A DNA stretch of 21,503 nt from FW021-bin31 sp964467635. Lineage in GTDB: Bacteria; Bacteroidota; Bacteroidia; Chitinophagales; Chitinophagaceae. The position numbers were made by a program, and so were the translations under genes. Shown here piece after piece: positions 1 through 7,764 of this stretch (position 1 is the stretch's first letter; each line of letters starts with the position of its first letter). Under the pieces are notes generated by a model. It was not told the origin of the DNA. It saw nothing but the letters and a program-made list of their open reading frames with translations, and did not search any database. The stretch spans positions 1 to 21,503 of the forward strand of contig CAYXRN010000052.1 in the NCBI GenBank assembly GCA_964467635.1. The letters are read 5' to 3'.

Positions 1-1183
1 TATCTCCATAAGCTTCAAACATATTATATATTTTATTCGGGCGATAATTATTTTGCGCATTTAGCAAAGCCCTGCTGCTCCAATCGGTAGGCTTGGGCCA
101 AGCGATAGGCCAAAAAGTGGCCATTTTCATTCCCGACTGGATTACCTGCATAAATTGTTCCGATACCATTAGTGCAGCCTCCGCTTGTGTAGGGGGAACG
201 TTGTTTTTACCCGGCTGGCCGATATTCCATTCCAGTGTTATCAGTTCAATTTCCGGATAACCTAGTGAAGTAGCCATATTTTTATAAAATGACCTTTGAT
301 CTCTATAGGTCATACCGGTGGATCCTATTGCCATGTTTGTCTGAGATCGCCAATGGTCATAAGTAGCGTTTCCCCAAGCCCAGTAATTATGGACATCTAT
401 AAAATCAATATTCGTCCCTGCCTTTGAAATAAGCGTGCGGGTATAAGAAAGGTGTTCCGCTTTAGAAAGTGGTTTATAGATCGGAAAAGTATTGACTATG
501 ATTTTGATTTGATCATCTACCTTTTTCATGGCGGATGCATATCGATTTACCATATCAGCATATCTTGTGGCAGTAAAAGTATAATTGGCGTCAGGACGGT
601 ATGGCTCGTTGTCAAGATAGAAGTATTTTACGCGTATTTTCCTTTGAAGACAATGCTGCATTAACAATTTCGCTTCCTCTATACCTTCCGGGACGCGATC
701 ATATTTCATTCCGGAACCCATATTAATACCAATCAACGGTTCAGTTTTTAGGGCAAGACACACATCAAGGTATTCGTCCAGATCCATAAAAGAGGATGGC
801 AGTTTGTTTTTTGAAGCATCAAAAGAAGAGTCCCAGCTATCTCTATGGCCCTGGCCTGTTAGCTTATTCCAATGATAAAAAGTAGTAACAGTTCCTGCCG
901 GCCATCTCAAAATACGAGTTTCCAATTCGTTTAAAAGCAGCGGAATTTTCCCAGATCCGTTTTGCCAGAAAGTATCCTCAGCATTGTTGTAAACAATATT
1001 AAACCCCATAAGTAATGGACTAACACGGCCCATTTGCTTGGCAATATTGACGTAGACGTTGGTAACATGCTGTAAGCTTTCCGGAATAGGCTGTGTTATA
1101 AACGTCTTTGCCTTAGAGCTATCACAATCTTGAAACAAACCCACGACCAGTGAAACTACTAGCAGTACCTTGAAAATCCTCAT
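1..1183 (-). CDS. Secreted clan GH-A glycoside hydrolase, GH39/GH51-like (3' end outside window)
   Basis: An open frame runs from the ATG at 1183 to the left edge with no stop, so about 394 residues are seen and the C-terminus is missing. The N-terminus (MRIFKVLLVVSLVVGLF, then QDC) is a signal peptide; Cys20 could be a lipid anchor, though FQDC is a poor lipobox. Near residue 95 is LRWPAGT, like the LRFPGG strand of GH51/GH39 enzymes. YLDNEP places a probable acid/base Glu at about residue 193, after an Asn as is usual in clan GH-A, and LEWNIG places a probable nucleophile at about Glu318. DVHNYWAWG lies between them. These features fit a retaining (beta/alpha)8 glycosidase such as an alpha-L-arabinofuranosidase, xylosidase or iduronidase-like enzyme; I cannot choose the family. 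The gene follows the PHP gene by 18 nt, so it is probably co-transcribed with the rest of the locus. Confidence 0.8.
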   Translation of the reverse strand, partial: MRIFKVLLVVSLVVGLFQDCDSSKAKTFITQPIPESLQHVTNVYVNIAKQMGRVSPLLMGFNIVYNNAEDTFWQNGSGKIPLLLNELETRILRWPAGTVTTFYHWNKLTGQGHRDSWDSSFDASKNKLPSSFMDLDEYLDVCLALKTEPLIGINMGSGMKYDRVPEGIEEAKLLMQHCLQRKIRVKYFYLDNEPYRPDANYTFTATRYADMVNRYASAMKKVDDQIKIIVNTFPIYKPLSKAEHLSYTRTLISKAGTNIDFIDVHNYWAWGNATYDHWRSQTNMAIGSTGMTYRDQRSFYKNMATSLGYPEIELITLEWNIGQPGKNNVPPTQAEAALMVSEQFMQVIQSGMKMATFWPIAWPKPTDWSSRALLNAQNNYRPNKIYNMFEAYGD

Positions 1184-1201
1184 ATAAAAAAACTTTGCTA
1201 T

Positions 1202-2434
1202 CTACCTTCCTGTCCATACAGGCGCCAGCCATGCCATTGGTCTTTTGGGATCCGCACCATGACGCACTTCTCCCCCACCGGCATTCCAGACTCTTATAAA
1301 GAAATATTTATTATCGGAACTTTTAATAACCGGATCCCAATGCATATAGTAAGCTGGATCAGGGGTATACGATTTTACGACAACGCCTCCGTCTTTCACA
1401 ATATCTATCTTTGTGATTTTATGCTTGGGATCGTCTGTATCGGGATCACTAATATATATATCGAACCTAAATATATCGGGGTTATTCAGCGTTGAACCCA
1501 TCACCTTTCCGTTTACAGTATATTTACATTGAATATTACGATCCAGCGCTGCATAAGTTCGTCTGTTTTTCATGCCCTCCAGTATGGCTGTTTTTGTTTT
1601 AGCAGTAGCCAAGACAAAGGTTCTTGAACGCTTGTTGGTGATTCCCCATAAACCATGATTATCCAACCCGGATACCGGCGAAACCTTCCATCCAGCATCC
1701 AGCGCCCTTATAAACCCCTGATAATGAATATGTCCACCGGAATTAATTACTTCTAACATTGTAATAATATCAGTAATATTAGCATCACGATAAGCCCAGT
1801 TGTTATATTGATGAACGCCCGGATGATTAAAGGTAGCAACAACCGGTCCATCCCCATTGGAAGAAACAGTATCAAGCCATTTATACAAGTATTGAAGATC
1901 AATCCCTGGTTCTAAAGCGTTCAAATACGTTGACGTATTTATGACATTGATATGCCCTTTCCCTTCCGGACCATTATTTTCGGAATGCTCATAACCTCTT
2001 ATAGCTATAAAATTATCATCGGTAGCATTCTTCGCTTCTTCAGCCGTTGCCAGCCAGGCAGCACTAATCGGGCCGGTCGGATGGAATCCGGCTTCCTGCG
2101 AATGATCCGTGGTGATATAAAAATCAAACCCATTTTTCTTTGCCAATGCATAATGCTCGGAAGGCAATCCCTGGACTTGCCGCCAATCAGGTCTTAGCTT
2201 CTTATTTTCACTATGACTTACCCCCTGCGAATCTATCTTCATATACGATTTACGATTGGATATTTTTTCCCACTGGGCACCATGGGACCTCGTAATGATA
2301 GTATGAGCATGGGTGTTTCCAGCATAAATATGATACTGCAATAAGACATTATCGATTTGAGCCATGGAAGAAATCCCCATCATCAATATCAGTACGAGGA
2401 CAGCACATATCCGGAATTTTATAAATCTCACCAT
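1202..2434 (-). CDS. Secreted PHP-domain metallohydrolase (CehA/McbA-like)
   Basis: This 410-residue protein has a signal peptide (about residues 1-26, ending MGISSMAQ). Metal-binding motifs of the PHP fold appear in order: NTHAHT (His42, His44), TTDHSQ (Asp110, His111), GYEHS (Glu149, His150), GHIN (His161), FNHPG (His204) and GLDNHG (Asp258, His260). A beta-rich C-terminal part (about residues 310-405) ends in a WLAPVW motif and is typical of CehA/McbA-type proteins. Known PHP proteins are metal-dependent phosphoesterases or related hydrolases; CehA and McbA hydrolyse a carbamate ester and an amide. Here the enzyme is exported and lies between a sulfatase and a glycoside hydrolase, so a role in removing a non-glycan decoration is plausible, but its substrate is unknown. 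It starts 41 nt after the sulfatase stop. Confidence 0.85.
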   Translation of the reverse strand: MVRFIKFRICAVLVLILMMGISSMAQIDNVLLQYHIYAGNTHAHTIITRSHGAQWEKISNRKSYMKIDSQGVSHSENKKLRPDWRQVQGLPSEHYALAKKNGFDFYITTDHSQEAGFHPTGPISAAWLATAEEAKNATDDNFIAIRGYEHSENNGPEGKGHINVINTSTYLNALEPGIDLQYLYKWLDTVSSNGDGPVVATFNHPGVHQYNNWAYRDANITDIITMLEVINSGGHIHYQGFIRALDAGWKVSPVSGLDNHGLWGITNKRSRTFVLATAKTKTAILEGMKNRRTYAALDRNIQCKYTVNGKVMGSTLNNPDIFRFDIYISDPDTDDPKHKITKIDIVKDGGVVVKSYTPDPAYYMHWDPVIKSSDNKYFFIRVWNAGGGEVRHGADPKRPMAWLAPVWTGR

Positions 2435-2475
2435 TCATTTAACATTTAATAATCAAAAGCTATTAGTTGTTTATA

Positions 2476-3978
2476 TCAATAAGTATTTTGGTAGGGAATA
2501 TGATGGCGTTTGCTTTCATTTCTTTTCAGTGGAATACTCATGCCATTCGTCCTTTCCAACCAATCCCAAAGTTCTTTTTTTAGTCCTTTTGCTATATTAA
2601 AATATTTCGGGTCCCGAATAAGATTGTTCATCTCATAGGGATCTTTTTGAATATCATATAGCTCATTAATATCCCAAACACCCCAATTATAGATGTACTT
2701 ATAGCGATCAGTACGAATGCCAAATATTGTAGGCGTCATGGGAAAAGCCCATTCCCAGTAATACTCGTAAAATATTTTGTCGCGCCATCTAACAGACTTT
2801 CCTTCTAACAGGGGTAAAAAAGACATGCCCTGCATTTGCTTGGGTTTAGAAATGCCTGCCAAATCAAGAATAGTGGGTGCTATATCAATATTTTCTACCA
2901 TCTGTACAATATTTGTTCCTGGTTGGATCAATGAAGGACACCAGGCTAGCAGGGGAACACGAATAGATGCTTCGTACATATCGCGCTTATCAATCAGCCC
3001 GTGTTCTCCAAACTGGAAACCGTTGTCCCCCATATAGATGACCAATGTGTTCTTATCCAGATCATGTGCTTTTAGCCATTGCATTACCCTGCCAATGCTT
3101 TCATCTACCGATAAAAGCGTTTCACAATATTTCCGATAAAACTTTTCATAGTCCATCTGGCCATCGTAAGGATGATCAACACCATGCCAGCTATAACGTT
3201 GCCGCCTGACCCATATCGGGATATCCGCATAGTTTACTCTGGTCTGGGGAGCAGTTTGCACTCCGTAATATTTGCTGGAGTCGGTAGCTGTAAGATACAT
3301 GGAAGGCGGACAGACGATAGACATGTTATCATATACACCGTCATACTTCTTTTCCGGCTTGAACATGGCATGAACAGCTTTATGAGACAGGTACAAAAAG
3401 AATGGCTTTTTTTGGTCGATGGTATCGAGCCAACCTAAAGCAAAATCGGTTAACAGGTCGGTAATATACCCTTGCTTTTGTACATGTCTTCCATTAATAT
3501 TGAACGATGGATTCCAGTACTTTCCCTGGCCTTTAAAGCTGATCCACTCATCAAAACCCGGTTCAGGGGACCCGTCAGTATTACCCATATGCCACTTTCC
3601 GAAAAAGGCCGTCTGGTATCCCGCCTGTTGCAGGTATTCAGGGAAAAAAATCAACCCTTCAGGTAATGGCGCCTGGTTATCCACAACGGTATGTGTATGC
3701 GCATACTGACCGGTAAGAATAGACGCACGGCTTGGCGAACACAGTGATGTTGTTACAAATGCATTCTGTAGATGAGCCCCTTCTCTCGCTAAAAAGTCCA
3801 TATTTGGTGTGTTCAGCCCCGGTACTTTATTCATAAATCCCATAAAATCATATCGATGATCATCGCTGAGAATAAAGATAACGTTATATTTATTTTGTTT
3901 AACCTGTTGAGCCGATACATTGCTTCCCAATAAAACAAATAATATAACGGCGAGCCATTTTTTACTTTTACTATTCAT
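2476..3978 (-). CDS. Secreted S1-family sulfatase
   Basis: This 500-residue protein has a signal peptide (about residues 1-23, LLGSNVSAQ). It carries the type I sulfatase signature CSPSR at residues 80-84; Cys80 would be converted to formylglycine by a maturation enzyme not encoded in this window. The metal site is indicated by SDDH (Asp39, Asp40) and by MGDNG (Asp318, Asn319), and GKWH (Lys128, His130) is the second conserved active-site motif. The C-terminal subdomain contains ELYDIQKDPYEMNNL, a hallmark of the family. The length is typical for S1 sulfatases. The enzyme hydrolyses sulfate esters, most probably on a sugar given its place in a PUL. The CSPSR consensus does not settle subfamily or regiospecificity. 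It lies 86 nt after the BACON/LamG gene, the widest gap in this part of the cluster apart from the intron. Confidence 0.93.
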   Translation of the reverse strand: MNSKSKKWLAVILFVLLGSNVSAQQVKQNKYNVIFILSDDHRYDFMGFMNKVPGLNTPNMDFLAREGAHLQNAFVTTSLCSPSRASILTGQYAHTHTVVDNQAPLPEGLIFFPEYLQQAGYQTAFFGKWHMGNTDGSPEPGFDEWISFKGQGKYWNPSFNINGRHVQKQGYITDLLTDFALGWLDTIDQKKPFFLYLSHKAVHAMFKPEKKYDGVYDNMSIVCPPSMYLTATDSSKYYGVQTAPQTRVNYADIPIWVRRQRYSWHGVDHPYDGQMDYEKFYRKYCETLLSVDESIGRVMQWLKAHDLDKNTLVIYMGDNGFQFGEHGLIDKRDMYEASIRVPLLAWCPSLIQPGTNIVQMVENIDIAPTILDLAGISKPKQMQGMSFLPLLEGKSVRWRDKIFYEYYWEWAFPMTPTIFGIRTDRYKYIYNWGVWDINELYDIQKDPYEMNNLIRDPKYFNIAKGLKKELWDWLERTNGMSIPLKRNESKRHHIPYQNTY

Positions 3979-4064
3979 ATAGACCTATAATAAATATTTT
4001 TTATACTTGAATAACAATATTTATATGATATACGTGTATGTTTAAAGCGAAGTCTATCCTTACG

Positions 4065-5504
4065 TTAGTCATTTAATTGTTTCATCTTTTCCCATTGTTT
4101 CTTTACCTCCGTCGGAGCCAATGGCTTGTCATAGATTCTTGCAATAGCCACTCCTCCTTTGAAAGCCTCTCCAATGGTCTGCCAGGCCAACCCTCCCCCT
4201 ATACACAACCAATCCGCTCCTGCGGCAACAGAGGGAGGAGTATAATCACCAACGGCACCATCTACCTCTGCCTTTTTCTCTCCATTTACATATAAATAGG
4301 TCTTTCCCGCCTCTTTATCCCACACGCCGACCAAATAATACCAAGTGCTGTTATCAGGTACTATATTGGAATTATTTACTTTTACATCCTTAGAGATGCT
4401 CACTTGGAAAATAATGTCGTTCTCTTCTTCGGAAACCATAAAGCCTGCTCCTCCACCCTCAAACATGCTGAAAAAGGTCTGGCCGTCATCTTGTGGCTCA
4501 TTCTGAAAGTTAATATCAAATTTAACTAAACAGGCCATCGAGAAGCCATCTGATATTTTCTCACTGAAATCGCTATTGTCCTTATATTCCACGTGGTACC
4601 ATGAGCCCTGGTAATTCAACCAACTCCCTGGTTTGGGCGGGTCAAAATAAGCGACATTTCCTTTAAGGATTTCGTTATATACGATAGTCACGGGTTTGCT
4701 CTTTGACATATATTCTACAGGGAGGTGCAGGGGCGAGGTGTCCTTCGCCGTTCGGTTATCATTAAAGACAATATCCAACAGATCAGCTTTTGCTACAGCT
4801 GATCCAAGTTGAGAAAACTTGATGGTTTGATTGAACGAGGGATAATCCGATAATTTAAAAGTAATGTCCGTTTCGCGTTCTTCCTCATTAGGGTTGCTTG
4901 CTACAGCCAAGGTCAGTGTAGTATCCGTTTTCTGCTTTTCTGTAAACCAGTCGGCATCATCAATCGAATACTCCCATTTATTACCATTGGCCTGAATTCT
5001 GAACGTGGTATCTCTTCCATCTGAAGAAAAGCCTTTTACTTCTTCCGGTGTTACCGATAAAATAAGGCCTAAACCTTCTTGTGATACAAAAAAAGTGTCT
5101 ATTCTTAAAGTATCGGTAACAAACCTTATCGTTGCCTCCCTCTTTTTATAAGCATTTTGTGCAACTGTTATGGTAATGTCTCCGTTCTTGTCCCCACCTT
5201 CGGGATTAACCGATATCCAGTCTACATCGGTGACAACATCCCAATGACCGTTGGAGACTATTTTAAATGCTTCCGAAGTACTATCACCCTGGAATTGCAA
5301 ACCGGCTTCTATAGCAGTACCGTCCAGCTTCGTTAATGAAAAAGTGGGTCGTTTTAAGCCCGATTCTTGCTTCTTACAGGAATTCACACCGAGAACCAGA
5401 CCTGCGATTAATGCGATACCCATTAGACTTGACAAGCGCCTGATTTGTAATGCAGGTTTCTGAAGTCCCTTTATCCTTTTTTTTTCTTTGGCAGTCATAT
5501 TCAT
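4065..5504 (-). CDS. Tandem BACON plus LamG-like lipoprotein, probable surface glycan-binding protein
   Basis: This 479-residue protein has a basic N-terminus, a hydrophobic stretch (about residues 27-40) and a lipobox ending at Cys43 (GVNSC), so it is predicted to be an outer-membrane lipoprotein. Residues about 55-145 and 148-234 are two BACON-like immunoglobulin-fold repeats: each has a strand leading to a W-containing segment (VDWISVNPEGG and ADWFTEK) and ends with an FxxSQ-type strand (FFVSQEG and KFSQLG). Residues about 240-475 resemble a LamG/concanavalin-A-like domain of the kind often fused C-terminally in Bacteroidota (MACLVKFD, WYYLVGVWD, YLYVNGEK, ARIYDKPLAPTEVKKQW). No catalytic motif is evident. 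Position after SusC/D and between degradative enzymes suggests the SusE/F-like role of capturing polymer at the cell surface. The 42-residue pre-lipobox region is long; the Met at residue 3 or 29 could also be the start. Confidence 0.8.
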   Translation of the reverse strand: MNMTAKEKKRIKGLQKPALQIRRLSSLMGIALIAGLVLGVNSCKKQESGLKRPTFSLTKLDGTAIEAGLQFQGDSTSEAFKIVSNGHWDVVTDVDWISVNPEGGDKNGDITITVAQNAYKKREATIRFVTDTLRIDTFFVSQEGLGLILSVTPEEVKGFSSDGRDTTFRIQANGNKWEYSIDDADWFTEKQKTDTTLTLAVASNPNEEERETDITFKLSDYPSFNQTIKFSQLGSAVAKADLLDIVFNDNRTAKDTSPLHLPVEYMSKSKPVTIVYNEILKGNVAYFDPPKPGSWLNYQGSWYHVEYKDNSDFSEKISDGFSMACLVKFDINFQNEPQDDGQTFFSMFEGGGAGFMVSEEENDIIFQVSISKDVKVNNSNIVPDNSTWYYLVGVWDKEAGKTYLYVNGEKKAEVDGAVGDYTPPSVAAGADWLCIGGGLAWQTIGEAFKGGVAIARIYDKPLAPTEVKKQWEKMKQLND

Positions 5505-5543
5505 ATAATTTAAAATTAGGTCTTAGCTAAACGACGTCAAATC

Positions 5544-7724
5544 TCAGTTAATCAATTGTCCATAAAAAATACCATTCCCTCCTGTTCCTATATATATCTG
5601 TCCAAACGTTTTTCTATCGGCGGCAATAGCGCTCACATGACCCAAAAATTGATTCTCGTTGTCATTTATACGCACCCAGCTCTCTCCCATATCAGTGGAA
5701 CGATAAAGTCCCCATTCACCCCCTAACCGGCCATAACAATAGGCGGTCGGGAATGTATTCTTCGAGGCAGGTGCACCCCAGCTAAAAAATCTCGCCACAT
5801 CAAAAGAATAGATCCTGTTAAAGGTTTCTCCCCCATCGCTCGTTTTCCACAAGCCTTTATCATCACAACTTATCCAAACAGCCGCTCTACTCCCGGGCAC
5901 TGGAACTACATTGACCACTCGAGGTAGATTACCCGGTAAGTTACTACTACTTCTCGCTTGCCAGGTTGCCCCTTCATCAGAGGAAGCATAAAAAGTCCCA
6001 CTACCCCTGTCAAGCAGATAAAAAATATTTCCCGCTACCCTATCGGCTGCTAACACAAATTCCTTATTCCAGATATCTGTTTTCTGAATAGTGCCTGCCG
6101 GCGCTCCCTGGCTGGTTGTCCAACTGGCACCCGCGTTTTTTGAATAATAAACACTTCCTCCGCCTGCTACATAAACCATATGGTCCGGATTTGTCGCTGA
6201 AATAGCTATCCGCCCCAAAGTTGAGCTTGCAGGTAAAGCGCGATCCGTCCATGTTTCACCATAATCAGAAGAGGTAGCCAGCAAAGTATGATCGCCTCCC
6301 CAGCTCTTGGCACCCAAAACAGCTATGTTTGCAGGATACTTTTCGCAAACAGCTATACTAAACCCCTCGTTAAGTTCATATAACCGTTTATCAGGGTATG
6401 CATTAAGCGTTGTATGTTTAAAACCGAAGTTGTCTGCCATACCGGAATAAACCAATGCCCCTTTAGGCGGTGCTACAAGCGTGACAACAACCGTTTCCTC
6501 ATGACCGTCTTCAACAGTGTGCCAATCGGTCGTAGCTTTCCAAACGTCGGCGGTATACCATACGCCAAACCAGTCTGTGTAGTATAGTTCCTCTTCACTG
6601 CCGGGAATAAACGCCATGGCGGAAGTCGCAGAAGAAAAACGCTTCTTATTCCACCAGGGCACCGTTACATGCAATGCAGTAGCGCTATTTATTTGTTCCC
6701 AGTTGTCCCCCTGATCCTCTGAACGATAAACCGGATTATAAAAAGATCCATATCGTTGTGCAACAACTATTTTATTGTCGTTTAATTTATTCACTGCCAA
6801 TCCAACATAATTTTTGTTCTTCCCATTCGATGGGGTTATATCTCGCCACTGGCCTTTGGACCATAAGCTCACCCCCGTAGCATGTGTTACAAACAGTTTT
6901 CGATCGACAACCTGCATTCGGTTGGGGTGTTTGGGTGAACCGGGCATTAAGGAAAAGGATGCTCCGCCGTCCCCGCTCTTATATATACCTGTTTCTGGAA
7001 CGCCTACATAGATAATGGAAGATCTGTCTCCTGATTTTACTGCAGGATCAAATACAACGGTTCGGATACCTATAGGATTATTACCTGTAAATCCATCCGG
7101 AATATCTACCACTTTTGACCAGCTTGAGCCATCATCCGTACTACGCCATATTCCATTCGTACGAGTACCGGCGTAGATAACTTCACTATTATTGGGATCC
7201 ACGGCAATGCATTCACCGGTCCAACGATCAACCCTCCCGTTACCGGCGTATTTTGCATCCATTAGCTTCGTCCATGTTTTTCCTTTATCTTCAGATCTGT
7301 ATACACCGCCTTGTCCGTCAATATCCTTTCCCATGGCCAGATAGATGCGATCAGGATCATTAGGATCAATAGCCATGCCGTCTACGCCTACCAGGTTAAC
7401 CTCCTCAGGCCCAACCCAGTCTAACATTTGCACCCATACTTGATCCTTCATATCCCAACGATATGCTCCTCCTACATCGGTACGTATGTAAATAATATTT
7501 TTAGCTTCCGGATGTATAATTATCCCTGTCACATAGCCTCCGCCCCCTATAGGCAATTGTCCCCATTTATAGTCCGTTGAATAATGATGGGACTGGGGAA
7601 CGGTATCGGAAGGTGTTGCAGTTGTATCCTCATTGTTTGCATTCTTCGAAACCCCTTTTGAGCAACTTCCTCCAAAACAAAAAGTCCCCAAAACCACCGC
7701 TGTTAAAAAGTATATTGATTTCAT
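5544..7724 (-). CDS. GH74-like glycoside hydrolase lipoprotein (Asp-box beta-propellers)
   Basis: I place the start at 7724 (726 residues) because MKSIYFLTAVVLG followed by FGGSC (Cys21) makes a clean lipoprotein signal; an in-frame ATG at 7787 would put 21 non-signal residues in front and overlap susD2. The protein has many Asp-box (SxDxGxTW) motifs, including YRSEDKGKTW, WRSTDDGSSW, ATSSDYGETW, YASSDEGATW and YRSTDMGESW, as in twin seven-bladed propellers. The opening YKWGQLPIGGGGYVTGI and RTDVGGAYRW closely match GH74 xyloglucanases; Asp83 in the latter aligns with a known GH74 catalytic Asp. Asp431 in MADNFGFKH aligns with the second one (GDIGGFRH in relatives), and EETVVVTLVAPPKG precedes it as in the family. 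GH74 enzymes cut beta-1,4-glucan backbones such as xyloglucan; substrate here is inferred. It starts 40 nt after susD2. Confidence 0.85.
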   Translation of the reverse strand: MKSIYFLTAVVLGTFCFGGSCSKGVSKNANNEDTTATPSDTVPQSHHYSTDYKWGQLPIGGGGYVTGIIIHPEAKNIIYIRTDVGGAYRWDMKDQVWVQMLDWVGPEEVNLVGVDGMAIDPNDPDRIYLAMGKDIDGQGGVYRSEDKGKTWTKLMDAKYAGNGRVDRWTGECIAVDPNNSEVIYAGTRTNGIWRSTDDGSSWSKVVDIPDGFTGNNPIGIRTVVFDPAVKSGDRSSIIYVGVPETGIYKSGDGGASFSLMPGSPKHPNRMQVVDRKLFVTHATGVSLWSKGQWRDITPSNGKNKNYVGLAVNKLNDNKIVVAQRYGSFYNPVYRSEDQGDNWEQINSATALHVTVPWWNKKRFSSATSAMAFIPGSEEELYYTDWFGVWYTADVWKATTDWHTVEDGHEETVVVTLVAPPKGALVYSGMADNFGFKHTTLNAYPDKRLYELNEGFSIAVCEKYPANIAVLGAKSWGGDHTLLATSSDYGETWTDRALPASSTLGRIAISATNPDHMVYVAGGGSVYYSKNAGASWTTSQGAPAGTIQKTDIWNKEFVLAADRVAGNIFYLLDRGSGTFYASSDEGATWQARSSSNLPGNLPRVVNVVPVPGSRAAVWISCDDKGLWKTSDGGETFNRIYSFDVARFFSWGAPASKNTFPTAYCYGRLGGEWGLYRSTDMGESWVRINDNENQFLGHVSAIAADRKTFGQIYIGTGGNGIFYGQLIN

Positions 7725-7764
7725 AATTCCAATTTCAAATGTAAAATCAGCCTCTGGAGGGTCA

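Noticed and set aside
452..664. Plus-strand 70-codon frame
   Set aside because: It lies wholly within the minus-strand glycosidase gene, which has clear family motifs through this stretch.
3979..4020. TTG/TAnnTTTG-like promoter before the sulfatase
   Set aside because: The best candidate (TTG at 4015-4017, TATTTATT at 3989-3996) has a poor -7 box and would start transcription almost at the ATG.
4065..5504. SusE/SusF homologue by sequence
   Set aside because: The domain order BACON-BACON-LamG does not match SusE/F; only a similar position and role is suggested.
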